A stretch of DNA of 64,000 nt from Noviherbaspirillum galbum (GCF_010974945.1 NZ_JAAIVB010000012.1:271343-335342); one strand, 5' to 3'. Shown: positions 9,795 to 19,163, numbered from the stretch's first letter. The notes: a model not told the origin generated them from the sequence alone. Numbers and translations are program-made.

Positions 9795-9868
9795 GGCATC
9801 GTCTCCACAAATCTGGATTCGATTGCATCATGAACAAGTCGTTCATGTGTTGCTTGCCGTCAATGATT

Positions 9869-10522
9869 TTATCTTGCAGGATTGCGGTCGAGGATGTAGA
9901 GGGCGAGGACGAGCCCGATGCTCGCCAGCACCAGCAGACCGGGGCCGAACAGCCAGAAGACCAGCGGCACCGTCGTGAAGTAGGCGCGCATACCCACGCT
10001 GTAGCACTTGCCCGCGCGATTCAGGCGCGCTGCCACGCGCTCGGGCGCAAGCTGCCCGTTCGCCTCGGCGGCGGGAATGCTGATCATGAAGACCACGTGG
10101 TTGAGGATGCGCACGGTCATGGCGAAGGCGAAGAACGCCACGATGAGCACTGTCAGCAGGCAGACCACCTTGGTGACCCACCAGGCCGGCGCCGGTCCTG
10201 CGGCGCCGTCGAACACATGCCAGGTGTGCGACAGGTTTTCCGCCTGTCCCGACAGGGTCAGCGTGCCGATGATGAGCAGTACCGCCGACGAGGCCTTGAA
10301 GGTGGCTGCCATGACGTAGTTGCGCAGCGCCTGCACCGCCATGATGTCCTTGCTGCTGTTCCTCATCACCTCCGCGACCCAGACCTGGCGCGCGCGCTGG
10401 TTGATGGCGTGGATGGTGTAGTCGGGATCGCGGCGCACCTGGCGCACCAGGAAGGCGTAGTACCCTGCCAGCAAGGCAAGGCTGAAGGCGACGGCAAGCA
10501 GTTCTTGCGCCAGCTCGGACAT
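9869..10522 (-). CDS. DUF599 membrane protein
   Basis: 217 aa; AGGAG precedes the ATG. Four hydrophobic segments at about residues 7-27, 70-95, 118-142 and 183-210. The sequence YYAFLVRQVRRDP followed by AINQRARQVWVAEVM and the IMAVQALRNYVMAATF stretch match the DUF599 family of bacterial inner-membrane proteins, which has no assigned function. Gap of 74 bp to fumC on the same strand; likely its own unit. Confidence 0.85.
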   Translation of the reverse strand: MSELAQELLAVAFSLALLAGYYAFLVRQVRRDPDYTIHAINQRARQVWVAEVMRNSSKDIMAVQALRNYVMAATFKASSAVLLIIGTLTLSGQAENLSHTWHVFDGAAGPAPAWWVTKVVCLLTVLIVAFFAFAMTVRILNHVVFMISIPAAEANGQLAPERVAARLNRAGKCYSVGMRAYFTTVPLVFWLFGPGLLVLASIGLVLALYILDRNPAR

Positions 10523-10600
10523 GGCGGCTCCTGGATGTCGGGGAATCAGGCGAGGGTCATCGACGGGGTCCGGAGGGACGGCTGCCGGATGGTCGCGCCA

Positions 10601-13600
10601 TCATACCGCCTCCGGCTGCCCCGCTGCCAGGCGCATCGCCGCATGGTGGCGGAACGCATCCCGCAGGTGGGCGCAGAGCTTGCTGCGGTCGATCGGCTTG
10701 GTCAGGTAGCGGAAGACCTGGCCTTGGTTGACGGCGTCGATCACGGTGTCGCCGCCCGATTCCCCGGAGAGAATGAGGCGCACCACGTCCGGATAGAGGA
10801 TCTTTACCCGGTTCAGCAACTCGCTGCCGTTCATGCCACCCATCAGCTGGTCCGACACGATGACGTGCACCTCGTTCCGCGCCAGCTGGTCAAGCGCCTC
10901 GTGGGCCGACTCGGCAACCAGCACCTCGTATGCCTCCAGCTCGAGCACTTCCTTGAGCAGGACGAGCATGTCGACATCGTCGTCGACCAGCAGCACCGTC
11001 CTGCCGCTCACTGCCGGCAAGGCGGGCGCACGCTCCTTGCGCTGCGTCAGCATGTGGGCCACCTCGGGCGCGGGAACGGGCCGGCTGAAGTAATAGCCCT
11101 GCATGTAGTCGCAGCCGTGGCGCCGCAGGTAGGCAAGCTGCGCCTCGGTTTCCACGCCTTCTGCGATGACGTCGAGGCGCAGGCTGTGCGCCAGGGAAAT
11201 GATGGACGTGACGATGGCGGCGTCGTCCGGGTCGACGGTGATGTCGCGCACGAAGGACTGGTCGATCTTCAGCAGGTCGATCGGGAAGCGCTTCAGGTAG
11301 GCAAGGCTGGAATAGCCGGTGCCGAAGTCATCGATGGACAGCTGCACGCCCAGCGTCTTGAGCTTGCGCAGCAGCAGCGCGGCGTGCTCGACGTCGGCCA
11401 TCATCATGCTTTCGGTCAGCTCGAGTTCCAGCAGGTGCGGCGGTAGCCCGGTTTCCTGGAGGATGTCGAAGATCGTGGTGGCGAGGTCCTGCTGGTAGAA
11501 CTGGCGGGCGGACAGGTTGACCGCGACCCGCACCTCGCCATAGCCCTCGCGCTGCCATGCCATGCTTTGCCGGCACGCGGTCCGCATGACCCAGGCGCCG
11601 ATCGGCACGATCAGGCCCATTTCCTCGGCAATCTGGATGAAGCGCGCCGGCGACACCAGGCCGAGGGTCGGATGCTGCCAGCGGATCAGGGCTTCCACGC
11701 CGACCACCTGGTTGTTGTCGACGCTGACCTGGGGCTGGTAATGCAGCACGAACTCGCCGCGCTCGACGGCGTTGCGCAGGTCGCCCTCGAGGCGCAGCCT
11801 TTCCATGGCGCGCTCGTTCATGCTGGACGTGTAGAACTGGAAATTGTTGCGCCCGGTTTCCTTGGCCCGGTACATCGCGATGCCGGCGTACTTGATCAGG
11901 GCTTCGGGTTCGACGCTGTCACCGGGGCAGACGGCGACGCCCACGCTGCTGCCGATGACGAACTCATAGCCTTCGATCACCGTCGGCCCGGCGATGGCGT
12001 CCATGATGCGCTGGATGGTGGCCGGCACCAGCTTGTTGTCGGAACGTTCGGGAAGGATCATCACGAACTCGTCGGCCGACAGGCGGGCCACGGTATCGGT
12101 TTCGCGCACCGCATCCTGCATCCGCTGTGCCATCGTCTTGAGCAGCTGGTCGCCCGCCTTGTGGCCCAGGGTGTCGTTGATGAACTTGAAGCGGTCGAGG
12201 TTGATGAACAGCAGCCAGACCGGCTGGCCGTAGCGCTGGCTGAAGGCGGTCGCCTGCGCGAGGCGGTCGCGCAGCAGGTTGCGGTTGGCCAGGCCGGTGA
12301 GCGTGTCGCGGTTGGCCTGGAACTCGAGCTCCGCCTGGTAGCGCTTGGTGGCCGAAATGTCCATCAGCGAGACGACGAAGTGGCTGGGATTCCCGGTCTC
12401 GTCGCGCACCGGAGCAACGTGGATGTGGCTCCAGAACTGGTCGCCGCTCTTGGTGTAGGTCCGCAGGATGGCATGCGAGTCGCGCAGTTCGCGCACCGCC
12501 GCCCGCAATTCGGTGAGCTCCGGCTGGTCGTGGTCGTCGCCCCACAGCATGTTCATGCTGCGGCCGATGGTGTCGGCCGGCCCGTAGCCGGTGATGCGTT
12601 CGAAGGCGGGGTTGACGTATTCGATCGGGAACAGCGGCGCTTCGGCGCTGGTCAGGATGACGGCGTTCGGACTGGCTTCGATGGCGCGGTGCCGCAATTG
12701 CAGGCCCTCTTCCGCACGCTTGCGGGCCGCGATGTCGTCGATGAGCATGGCGTTCGCCTCGCTCAGCTGCGCGGTGCGCTGCTCTACCAGGTCCTGGACC
12801 TGGCGCGAACGCCGCGCGATGGCGTGCAGGTAGGCGGCGAGCAGGATGCTGATCAGGATGCCGCCGGCGAGCGCATAGCTGGAACCACGGGTCTTGACCG
12901 GGATGGCCAGGTGGTCTTCGCCGACCTGGATGGTCCACCGTCTTCCGGCGACGTCGAACTGGTGCGTCAGCAGCTGGGGCTTCCTGGCCAGCAGCTGCAG
13001 CCATTCCGCGCCCGGCGAGGCCGCCGGGCTGGCCGGACGGCTGCCCGACCGGAAGGCCAGCGCGTCTTCGTCCGGCTTGTCCGCGGCGTAGACATGCATC
13101 GTGATGGAAGGGTCGTCGAGCAGTTCGTTCTGCGCGAGGATCTTGTTGATCAGGCCGGACGCGTTAAACACGGCTGCCGTGTCGCCGACCATCGCCGCGC
13201 GCCGCTGCTCGACGGTGTCGAGCGGCATGCCGGCGCGGTAGACCGGCATCACTACCAGGAAGCCGCGCACCCGTCCGCCGCCCTGAACCAGGGTGAGCAG
13301 CCGGGTCGCGGCCGCTTCGCCGCTGTCGGTGGCGCTGCGGACCGTTTCCATGAGGGTGGCATTGTTGAAGACGTCGAGACCCAGCGCCGCCTCGTTGCCC
13401 GGCAAGGGTTCGATGTAGTCGACCACGTAATGCCGTGGCCGCGCCGGCGCGGGATTCAGGGTATCTCCGGACATTTCCATCATCCGGGCCGCCGGGATCA
13501 GGCGCTGCAGTTCCTGCTCGTAGGCGGCGCGCTGCTCTTCCGGGATATAGCGGTGAAAGTTGAATGCCTGGATGTAGGAATGCCGCTTGACCAGGGGCAG

Positions 13601-13864
13601 CGTGAATTCGTGGAATTGCTCTCGAGAAATGGGCTGGACGGTGTAGAAAAGCTTGTTCAGGATCTTGACGACCTGCACGGTGTCATCGAGCTGCTGCTGG
13701 ACGACGCGGATCCGGGTCTCGGCGCGCTGGCGGAATTCGAAGTTCAGCCGGTCCTGCTCCAGGCTGCGCAGCCCCAGGAACACAACGGTCGTCGCAACCA
13801 TGCCGCTTGCCAATGCCATCACGGCGGACAGGGAGAGAAAAAGTGGCGATCGGCGGTGATTCAT
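10601..13864 (-). CDS. CHASE-PAS-GGDEF(degenerate)-EAL-REC c-di-GMP phosphodiesterase
   Basis: 1087 aa from ATG 13864. Order: membrane helix 9-31, periplasmic CHASE-like sensor 60-290, membrane helix 331-350, PAS 395-505, GGDEF domain 515-680 whose active site reads SADEF (596-600) instead of GGDEF, EAL domain 690-930, and a receiver at 955-1075 with phospho-acceptor Asp1005. The EAL site looks complete: EAL at 724-726, VNLS, LELTES, DDFGTGYSSL, LKIDQSF and AEGVE. So it should cleave c-di-GMP while the GGDEF part is probably regulatory. A C-terminal receiver after EAL is uncommon. No partner kinase gene is adjacent. Confidence 0.92.
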   Translation of the reverse strand: MNHRRSPLFLSLSAVMALASGMVATTVVFLGLRSLEQDRLNFEFRQRAETRIRVVQQQLDDTVQVVKILNKLFYTVQPISREQFHEFTLPLVKRHSYIQAFNFHRYIPEEQRAAYEQELQRLIPAARMMEMSGDTLNPAPARPRHYVVDYIEPLPGNEAALGLDVFNNATLMETVRSATDSGEAAATRLLTLVQGGGRVRGFLVVMPVYRAGMPLDTVEQRRAAMVGDTAAVFNASGLINKILAQNELLDDPSITMHVYAADKPDEDALAFRSGSRPASPAASPGAEWLQLLARKPQLLTHQFDVAGRRWTIQVGEDHLAIPVKTRGSSYALAGGILISILLAAYLHAIARRSRQVQDLVEQRTAQLSEANAMLIDDIAARKRAEEGLQLRHRAIEASPNAVILTSAEAPLFPIEYVNPAFERITGYGPADTIGRSMNMLWGDDHDQPELTELRAAVRELRDSHAILRTYTKSGDQFWSHIHVAPVRDETGNPSHFVVSLMDISATKRYQAELEFQANRDTLTGLANRNLLRDRLAQATAFSQRYGQPVWLLFINLDRFKFINDTLGHKAGDQLLKTMAQRMQDAVRETDTVARLSADEFVMILPERSDNKLVPATIQRIMDAIAGPTVIEGYEFVIGSSVGVAVCPGDSVEPEALIKYAGIAMYRAKETGRNNFQFYTSSMNERAMERLRLEGDLRNAVERGEFVLHYQPQVSVDNNQVVGVEALIRWQHPTLGLVSPARFIQIAEEMGLIVPIGAWVMRTACRQSMAWQREGYGEVRVAVNLSARQFYQQDLATTIFDILQETGLPPHLLELELTESMMMADVEHAALLLRKLKTLGVQLSIDDFGTGYSSLAYLKRFPIDLLKIDQSFVRDITVDPDDAAIVTSIISLAHSLRLDVIAEGVETEAQLAYLRRHGCDYMQGYYFSRPVPAPEVAHMLTQRKERAPALPAVSGRTVLLVDDDVDMLVLLKEVLELEAYEVLVAESAHEALDQLARNEVHVIVSDQLMGGMNGSELLNRVKILYPDVVRLILSGESGGDTVIDAVNQGQVFRYLTKPIDRSKLCAHLRDAFRHHAAMRLAAGQPEAV

Positions 13865-14029
13865 TGGACTCTCGAGGCATCGGGACGCGCGGGCAGGATG
13901 CACCCTGTCACGACGAATGGTCCTAAGAGTAACGGATTTATTGCCGTGGGAAAAGCTCGATCGATTCTTCGGCGCCAGGATGTGGATGCGGGAACCACAC
14001 TGCGGCTTTTCGGCCGGACGGTGCCGGGC

Positions 14030-14374
14030 TCAATCCTTCTTGGCGGGCGGTTCTGGAAGCAGGCAGGCGTCGACGATCTGCAGGTCGTTGTCCTTGGCGA
14101 AGTTGAGGACGAAATGGTAGGCGAGCGGCTCGAGATCCCGCAGTTCCTCGCTGACGATCACCGATTTCACCCCGCCGAGCACCGTTGGCCTGACGTAGGG
14201 CGAGTACTGGAGATGGGCATGGCGGCCGCCGCTGCCCTCGGGACGGAAGCAGGACATCACGCCGCACAGGCGCTCCGCCCAGTCGCTGGGACGGAACTGG
14301 CGGCCGTCGCTGGTCAATCCCTGGATGAAGAATTCCTTGGCGGGCGGTTTGCGATCGGAGGTGGAATCGGCCAT
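14030..14374 (-). CDS. DUF3579 family protein
   Basis: 114 aa, no signal peptide or membrane helix. The core AREFFIQGLT-type start (here AKEFFIQGLTSDGRQFRPSD), WAERLCGVMSCF, GGVKSVIVSEELRDLEPLAY and FAKDNDLQIVDACLLPE are the conserved blocks of DUF3579, a small family nearly confined to betaproteobacteria. Function unknown; often located near growth or amino-acid metabolism genes. A good promoter lies about 150 bp upstream, so it is probably transcribed separately from the CobD-like gene. Confidence 0.87.
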   Translation of the reverse strand: MADSTSDRKPPAKEFFIQGLTSDGRQFRPSDWAERLCGVMSCFRPEGSGGRHAHLQYSPYVRPTVLGGVKSVIVSEELRDLEPLAYHFVLNFAKDNDLQIVDACLLPEPPAKKD

Positions 14375-14521
14375 GTGTCGGCTTGCCTATCTAGCGGTTG
14401 CTGCTCCCGTCATGCGCCTTGGTGGGGCGAACGACACCGGTGTACGGGATGAATCGGGTTCATTCCGTCACACTGTTGCTGGCCGCTATTATGCAGCGCC
14501 AAGCTTTCAGTATTCTTGCAT

Positions 14522-14550
14522 ATTATATCTTATAGAAGACTTGGCGTGAA
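14522..14550 (-). promoter_or_regulatory. Sigma70-type promoter upstream of the DUF3579 gene
   Basis: Minus strand: -35 TTCACG (14550-14545), 17-bp spacer, perfect -10 TATAAT (14527-14522), in a locally AT-rich patch. The predicted start leaves a leader of roughly 140 nt before the ATG at 14374. Confidence 0.6.
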
Positions 14551-14597
14551 ACAATATTTCGCATTGTGAGAAACACATCATCTTTCACGGAGGAAAA

Positions 14598-15548
14598 TCA
14601 GCCCAGCCAGACCGCCGTGGAAAGCAGCAGCAGCATGAGCATCCAGAGCAGCAAGGCGCGCCAAACTAGGCCGACCGTGCTCTGCAGGGCGCGGGTTCCA
14701 GCTTCTTCGCCGGGGAAGGGATCGAATTCGGCAACGCCGTCGATGGTGACCGCGTCCGGGGCCGACATGGTCGCGGCGGTCTTGCTGGTGTCGCCGAGGC
14801 GCAACCCCATTGCGCCGCCGCCGGCCGCGAGAATGATGCCGACGGCCTTGTCGTTCCAGCGATCCGCGAAGTTGCGCCAGGCGTAGACCGCGTCCTCGAA
14901 GTTTCCGACGACCGCGAAGGCGCTGGCCGTCAGGTGTGCGGGAATGAAGTCGATGTAGTAGAACGCCTTGGCGGCGAAGACGCCGAAGGCTTCGTTGCGC
15001 ATGTGCTCCGGCTCGTTCCAGGCGCGGGCGAGGTATTCCGCCACCCGGTACATGACCGCGCAAGCCGGTCCCAGCGGCATCAGGAACCAGAAGAACACGC
15101 CGAACACGTTGCGATGGGTCGTCACCAGGGCCTTTTCCACGGCCACCCGGGCGATTTCCGAGGCATCCATGGCGGAAGTGTCCTGCTTGGTCCATTCGGC
15201 CAGCAGCTTGCGCGCCGCCGCGTCGTCGCCGCTGCTCAAGGCGATCTGGATGGAAGTGAAATAGTGCGAGTAATGCCGGAAACCGAGGGTCAGGTAGACC
15301 ACCAGGATATTCCATGCGAGCGCGGCGAAGGGCAGCTTGGTGCAGAGCCAGTAGATCAGCGCGGTCGGCACCATCAGGGCCGCCATGATGACCAGCCAGG
15401 CAAGCCTGCCGTGGCTCTGCTGGCCGGCATTGAAGGAAGCCTCCATCCGCGCGGCGAATTGCTTTACCCAGGCGTAGATCATGTTGTCCGCGCGCAGGGG
15501 CTTGAGCTGCTCGATCAGCAGCGCGCAGAGAATCGAAAGGAAAGTCAT
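14598..15548 (-). CDS. CobD/CbiB-like membrane protein
   Basis: 316 aa with hydrophobic helices at about 1-15, 48-70, 72-95, 150-175, 195-220 and 295-315. It resembles the CobD/CbiB family (and the related AmpE group), including SILCALLIEQLKPL at the start and a central FGVFFWFLMPLGPACAVMYR block. True CbiB joins aminopropanol to cobyric acid, but no cobalamin gene is near and the same gene accompanies a CoA-type Nudix gene in related genomes (from memory), so a different role is more likely. The Nudix gene is 99 bp upstream on the same strand. Confidence 0.82.
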   Translation of the reverse strand: MTFLSILCALLIEQLKPLRADNMIYAWVKQFAARMEASFNAGQQSHGRLAWLVIMAALMVPTALIYWLCTKLPFAALAWNILVVYLTLGFRHYSHYFTSIQIALSSGDDAAARKLLAEWTKQDTSAMDASEIARVAVEKALVTTHRNVFGVFFWFLMPLGPACAVMYRVAEYLARAWNEPEHMRNEAFGVFAAKAFYYIDFIPAHLTASAFAVVGNFEDAVYAWRNFADRWNDKAVGIILAAGGGAMGLRLGDTSKTAATMSAPDAVTIDGVAEFDPFPGEEAGTRALQSTVGLVWRALLLWMLMLLLLSTAVWLG

Positions 15549-15647
15549 CAGGAAACCCGTGGAGACGTATAGCCGATACGATAACGCAGGGCAACGCTGG
15601 AATCAAACGGCTTGCCTGCGCTTGGTGGCCTCATGGGCGGCGTTGGG

Positions 15648-16376
15648 TCAGGCGCGCAGGAAATGAAAGAGGTTGCGCAACATGCCGGCGGTCGCGCCCC
15701 AGATGAAGAAGCGGTCGTAGGGCATGCTGTAGAACACCCGCGTTCCGCCGCCCGGAAACTCGATGGCGCGGCGCTGGTGGTTGGCGCCATCCATCAGGAA
15801 GGACAAGGGGACCTCGAAGATTTCCGCGACCTCGAAGGGATCCGCCCTGAGTTCGAAGGGCGGTTCGACCAGGGCCACCACCGGCGTGACCTGGAATCCG
15901 GTGCCGGTAAAGTAATCCGGCAGCGTTCCGAGGATGTCGATATGGCGGCGATGCAGGCCAACCTCTTCCTCGGTTTCGCGCAAGGCCGTTTCGAAGACCG
16001 TTGTGTCGGATTCATCCACGCGTCCGCCTGGCAGGCTGACCTGGCCGGCATGGTCGTTCAGATGCGCCGTGCGCTGGGTCAGCAGGAGGGTCATGCCCTC
16101 CTCGCGCTGGACGATGGGCATCAGCACGGCCGCCGGCGTCGGCTTGACGTCGGCCTTGCGCATGCGTTGTTCGTCGGAGACTTCCGGCGTCCATGCGGGC
16201 TGCGCGGCGAAGTGGCGCCGCAGGTAGTCGGCGGCAAGGCGCTCCGGAGGCACCGCGGGCTCGCCGGCGGTCGCCATGACGGGCAAAAGTTCAGGGTCGA
16301 AATGCAGTTTGGACAAGACGGTAATCCGGGGACGCAGAGGGGGAAACCACGATTTTATCGTGTCGGGATGAATCAC
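15648..16376 (-). CDS. CoA pyrophosphatase (Nudix hydrolase)
   Basis: 242 aa from a GTG start. It carries the CoA-diphosphatase signature LLTQRTAHLNDHAGQVSLPGG ahead of the Nudix box, here GGRVDESDTTVFETALRETE followed by EEVG (about residues 120-143), and so probably hydrolyses CoA or oxidised CoA to 3',5'-ADP and phosphopantetheine. N-terminal 45 residues are a helical extension seen in Burkholderiales homologues. Downstream of the rplS terminator on the same strand, so likely independently transcribed; followed by the CobD-like gene. Confidence 0.9.
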   Translation of the reverse strand: MIHPDTIKSWFPPLRPRITVLSKLHFDPELLPVMATAGEPAVPPERLAADYLRRHFAAQPAWTPEVSDEQRMRKADVKPTPAAVLMPIVQREEGMTLLLTQRTAHLNDHAGQVSLPGGRVDESDTTVFETALRETEEEVGLHRRHIDILGTLPDYFTGTGFQVTPVVALVEPPFELRADPFEVAEIFEVPLSFLMDGANHQRRAIEFPGGGTRVFYSMPYDRFFIWGATAGMLRNLFHFLRA

Positions 16377-16396
16377 GCCGAGGTTGGCGCATGATG

Positions 16397-16422
16397 AAAA
16401 AAAGGCACCCGAGGGTGCCTTT
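16397..16422 (-). terminator. Intrinsic terminator of the rpsP-rimM-trmD-rplS operon
   Basis: A 10-bp perfect stem (16401-16410 with 16413-16422) is followed on the minus strand by seven T (16403-16397), 33 bp after the rplS stop. Textbook rho-independent terminator. Confidence 0.93.
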
Positions 16423-16454
16423 CAATGCAATTGCCGGCGATGCGGCGAAAGCGA

Positions 16455-16838
16455 TTACTCTGCAGCCTGCCCGGTCACGCGGCGGGTCGGCAGCTTTTCC
16501 TTGATTCGCGCGGACTTGCCCGAACGCTGGCGCAGGTAGTACAGCTTGGCGCGGCGGACATCGCCGCGACGCTTGACTTCGATCGAGGCGATCAGCGGGG
16601 AATACAGCTGGAAGGTACGCTCAACGCCTTCGCCCGAAGAGATCTTGCGGACGATGAAGTTGGAGTTGAGGCCGCGGTTGCGGCGGGAGATCACGACGCC
16701 TTCGTAAGCCTGTGCGCGCTTGCGGGTGCCTTCCACGACGTTGACGTTCACCACGACGGTGTCGCCCGGTGCGAAGTCGGGAATGTTTTTGCCCAGACGG
16801 GCGATTTCTTCTTGCTCGAGTTTCTGGATCAGATCCAT
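16455..16838 (-). CDS. rplS: 50S ribosomal protein L19
   Basis: 127 aa with AGGAG upstream of ATG 16838. Typical L19: [12 protein letters not shown] start, [18 protein letters not shown] strand, [22 protein letters not shown] core and [16 protein letters not shown] basic patch. It sits at the 30S-50S interface. Last gene of the rpsP operon, before a strong terminator. The C-terminal tail after KLPTRRVTG is slightly longer than in E. coli. Confidence 0.97.
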   Translation of the reverse strand: MDLIQKLEQEEIARLGKNIPDFAPGDTVVVNVNVVEGTRKRAQAYEGVVISRRNRGLNSNFIVRKISSGEGVERTFQLYSPLIASIEVKRRGDVRRAKLYYLRQRSGKSARIKEKLPTRRVTGQAAE

Positions 16839-16956
16839 GCTTGGCTCCTGGAACCATCTTGCCGGCGCGTTTTATGTAATGCCCGGTAGAGGATGGGGTT
16901 GAACATGCAGCAGGCCTCGTTGGAGACGCTGTTGCGCGATACTGCGTACTGCCTGG

Positions 16957-17706
16957 TTACTGCAAACTGCTCAAAAACTTTTCATCGGCCTTCGTCAGAA
17001 GACCCGCCGCGCGGGCGCTGGCGATGAGGTCCGGCCGCTTCTTCAGGGTTGCAAGCAGTGCCTGCTGGCGACGCCACTTCCCGATCTCCGCATGATTGCC
17101 GCCCATCAGGACCGGCGGCACCGCAACGCCCTCGTACACGTCCGGCCGGGTGTAGTGCGGACAATCCAGCAAGCCGTTGACGAAACTGTCCTCGACCGCG
17201 GAACCTTCATCGTTCAGCACGCCGGGCAACTGCCGGACAACTGCGTCCATCAGCGCCATCGCCGGCAACTCGCCGCCGGAAAGCACGAAATCGCCAAGGC
17301 TGATTTCCTCGTCCACGCGCCGGTCCAGCAATCGCTGGTCGACGGCTTCGTAGCGACCGCACAACAGGACCAGTCCAGACTCCTTCGTGAGCTCCATCAC
17401 CCGGCGATGCGTCAACGGCGTGCCTTGCGGGGACATGTAGATCACCCTTGGCTTGCCCGGTCCTCGCTCGGCCTGGCGCTGCATGGCCGCGTCGATCGCG
17501 GCTTCCAGCGGCTTGGCCAGCATGACCATGCCGGGCCCGCCTCCGTACGGCCTGTCATCCACCGTACGGTAGTTGTCTGTGGTGAAATCCCGGGGATTCC
17601 ACAACGACAAGGCGCATCTCTTCTGCTCGAACGCCCGGCGGGTGATGCCCGACTGGGTGATCGCGGCGAACATGTCGGGGAAAAGCGTGACGACGTCAAA
17701 TTCCAT
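16957..17706 (-). CDS. trmD: tRNA (guanine37-N1)-methyltransferase
   Basis: 249 aa. SPOUT knotted methyltransferase that makes m1G37 in tRNAs reading CNN-type codons, preventing frameshifts. Visible hallmarks: [13 protein letters not shown] start, YGGGPGMVM at about 56-64, [11 protein letters not shown] and [13 protein letters not shown] in the knot that binds [19 protein letters not shown], and the [11 protein letters not shown] substrate-binding motif near 178-188. Third gene of the ribosomal operon, 18 bp after rimM. Confidence 0.97.
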   Translation of the reverse strand: MEFDVVTLFPDMFAAITQSGITRRAFEQKRCALSLWNPRDFTTDNYRTVDDRPYGGGPGMVMLAKPLEAAIDAAMQRQAERGPGKPRVIYMSPQGTPLTHRRVMELTKESGLVLLCGRYEAVDQRLLDRRVDEEISLGDFVLSGGELPAMALMDAVVRQLPGVLNDEGSAVEDSFVNGLLDCPHYTRPDVYEGVAVPPVLMGGNHAEIGKWRRQQALLATLKKRPDLIASARAAGLLTKADEKFLSSLQ

Positions 17707-17724
17707 CTCGGTCCATTTCCCGAC

Positions 17725-18267
17725 TTAGAAGTCGAGGCCCCAGTCGACCGTGATCTTTTTCGCTTGCTGATCTACCGTCTTGACGAACTGGTCGACGAAG
17801 GGAATCAGCCATTCGCGGGCCTTCTCCTCGCCTGTCACTGCAAGCTGCACCCGGAGGATGGGATGCGCGCCGTTGTCCATGAGGTCCGCCACCGTGCCCA
17901 GCGACTCGCCCTGCAGGTTTTCGACGGCCAGGCCGAGAAGATCGATCCAGTAGAACTCGTCGTCCTCGAGCGGCGGGAAGTGGCTGCGGCGGACTTGCAC
18001 GGTGGCGCCTTTCAGCGCTTCCGCGGCATCGCGGTCAGCCACGCCCATCAACTGCGCCACGACATCCTCGCCGTGAGTCTTGGCCTGCATCATGTCGACG
18101 TCCCGCAGCGCGGGTTTGTCGAGCCACCATGTCCTGGCGTGAAGCAAGGCGTCGGCATCGGAGGAATAAGGACGGATGCGTACCCAACCCTTGATGCCGT
18201 AGGCGCCGATGATATGTCCTACCAGCACCAGATCCTCAGGGATGGCCATCCCTGACATGCTATTCAT
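17725..18267 (-). CDS. rimM: 16S rRNA processing protein RimM
   Basis: 180 aa. Binds ribosomal protein S19 and helps mature the 30S head. N-terminal beta-barrel from LVLVGHIIGAYGIKGWVRI (about 13-31), then the PRC-barrel with EDDEFYWIDLLGLAV, LGTVADLMDNGAHPIL and the C-terminal WLIPFVDQFV. Three ATGs lie within seven codons at the start; I use the first (18267) since no RBS decides. Between rpsP and trmD in the standard order. Confidence 0.95.
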   Translation of the reverse strand: MNSMSGMAIPEDLVLVGHIIGAYGIKGWVRIRPYSSDADALLHARTWWLDKPALRDVDMMQAKTHGEDVVAQLMGVADRDAAEALKGATVQVRRSHFPPLEDDEFYWIDLLGLAVENLQGESLGTVADLMDNGAHPILRVQLAVTGEEKAREWLIPFVDQFVKTVDQQAKKITVDWGLDF

Positions 18268-18298
18268 GTTCGAGGGTAAACCTCAGTGAAGCGGTGAA

Positions 18299-18553
18299 TC
18301 AGGCGGCGGCTTTCTTGCCGGCTGCCTTGACCAGGCGGGCGACCGTCGGGGAAAGCTGGGCGCCGACGCCTTGCCAGTGTGCCAGGCGGTCCTGGGCGAT
18401 GCGGAACGATTCTTCGTTGCCGGCGGAAACGGGGTTGTAGAAACCAATGCGCTCGATGAAGCGGCCATCGCGGCGATTGCGGGAGTCAGCGGCAACGATG
18501 TTGTAGAAGGGGCGCTTCTTTGCACCGGCGCGGGTAAGACGGATAACGACCAT
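18299..18553 (-). CDS. rpsP: 30S ribosomal protein S16
   Basis: 84 aa from ATG 18553, preceded by GGAAG; the frame is open 42 codons further upstream but S16 starts at [31 protein letters not shown] and the [16 protein letters not shown] helix are typical. Assembly protein of the 30S body. First gene of the rpsP-rimM-trmD-rplS operon, with a strong promoter 45-75 bp upstream. The C-terminus ends in a Lys/Ala run. Confidence 0.97.
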   Translation of the reverse strand: MVVIRLTRAGAKKRPFYNIVAADSRNRRDGRFIERIGFYNPVSAGNEESFRIAQDRLAHWQGVGAQLSPTVARLVKAAGKKAAA

Positions 18554-18596
18554 AATCTGCTTCCAAAAAATTGTTCGAGGGCGGAAAAAGCCGGGA

Positions 18597-18626
18597 ATTA
18601 TAGCTTGCTTTCCGCACTTTGGGCAA
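18597..18626 (-). promoter_or_regulatory. Promoter of the rpsP-rimM-trmD-rplS operon
   Basis: Minus strand: -35 TTGCCC (18626-18621), 18-bp spacer, perfect -10 TATAAT (18602-18597). The start site would fall near 18590, about 37 nt before the rpsP ATG. A strong-looking promoter as expected for ribosomal protein genes. Confidence 0.7.
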
Positions 18627-18740
18627 GATTGGCGTTCCTTTGGTTTGGCCGGATTGCAATCGGGCACCGTGTAGGGCACACTACGCGCGCCCGTCGCCGG
18701 CGGGCAGCCGCCGCATTATTGCACGACCGGATTCCAGCCC

Positions 18741-19163
18741 ATGCAGACCGCCCCCCGCCACAAGAACAAGACGCTCGCCACTTTCCTGGCCGCCCTGCTG
18801 GGCGGCATCGGGGCGCACCGATTCTACCTGTACGGGCCGCGTGATTTCTGGGGCTGGATCCATGCCGCCTGCCTGCCCCTGGCGACGCTGCTGGTCATCG
18901 CCTATCCCGGCCAGCCGCGGCTTTACACCGGCGCACCGCTGGTGGTGTCGGTACTGGCAGGCCTGATCGAGGCGCTGGTGATCGGCCTGACGGCGGACGA
19001 CAAATGGGACTCCCGCTTCAACCCGGCGTCGGGCCGAAGTTCGCGTTCGGGCTGGCCGCTGGCCATCCTCCTGGTGCTGACGCTGGGCTTCGGGGCGATC
19101 GCCCTGATCGCGGCGATCGCCCGGGCCTTCGACCTGCTCTACACCGGGGGCGCGTACGGCTGA
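18741..19163 (+). CDS. TM2-domain membrane protein
   Basis: 140 aa. Residues 7-60 are a TM2 domain: basic KNKTLATFLAALLGGIGAHRFYLYG with the G-x-H-R-F-Y core, a short turn and a second helix. Two more hydrophobic stretches follow (about 68-85 and 107-128), giving probably four helices. TM2 proteins are small membrane proteins of unknown function found across bacteria and animals. Weak RBS. Divergent from rpsP by about 190 bp; convergent with the DUF1059 gene. Confidence 0.8.
   Translation: MQTAPRHKNKTLATFLAALLGGIGAHRFYLYGPRDFWGWIHAACLPLATLLVIAYPGQPRLYTGAPLVVSVLAGLIEALVIGLTADDKWDSRFNPASGRSSRSGWPLAILLVLTLGFGAIALIAAIARAFDLLYTGGAYG

Noticed and set aside
11567..14452. 961-codon open frame on the plus strand opposite the EAL-REC gene
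   Set aside because: It is antisense to a gene with clear CHASE, EAL and receiver motifs; its product is Ala/Arg/Gly/His-rich without domains. Typical of high-GC coding DNA.
14598..15548. Cobalamin biosynthesis locus
   Set aside because: Only one CbiB-like gene, no other cob or cbi gene nearby.
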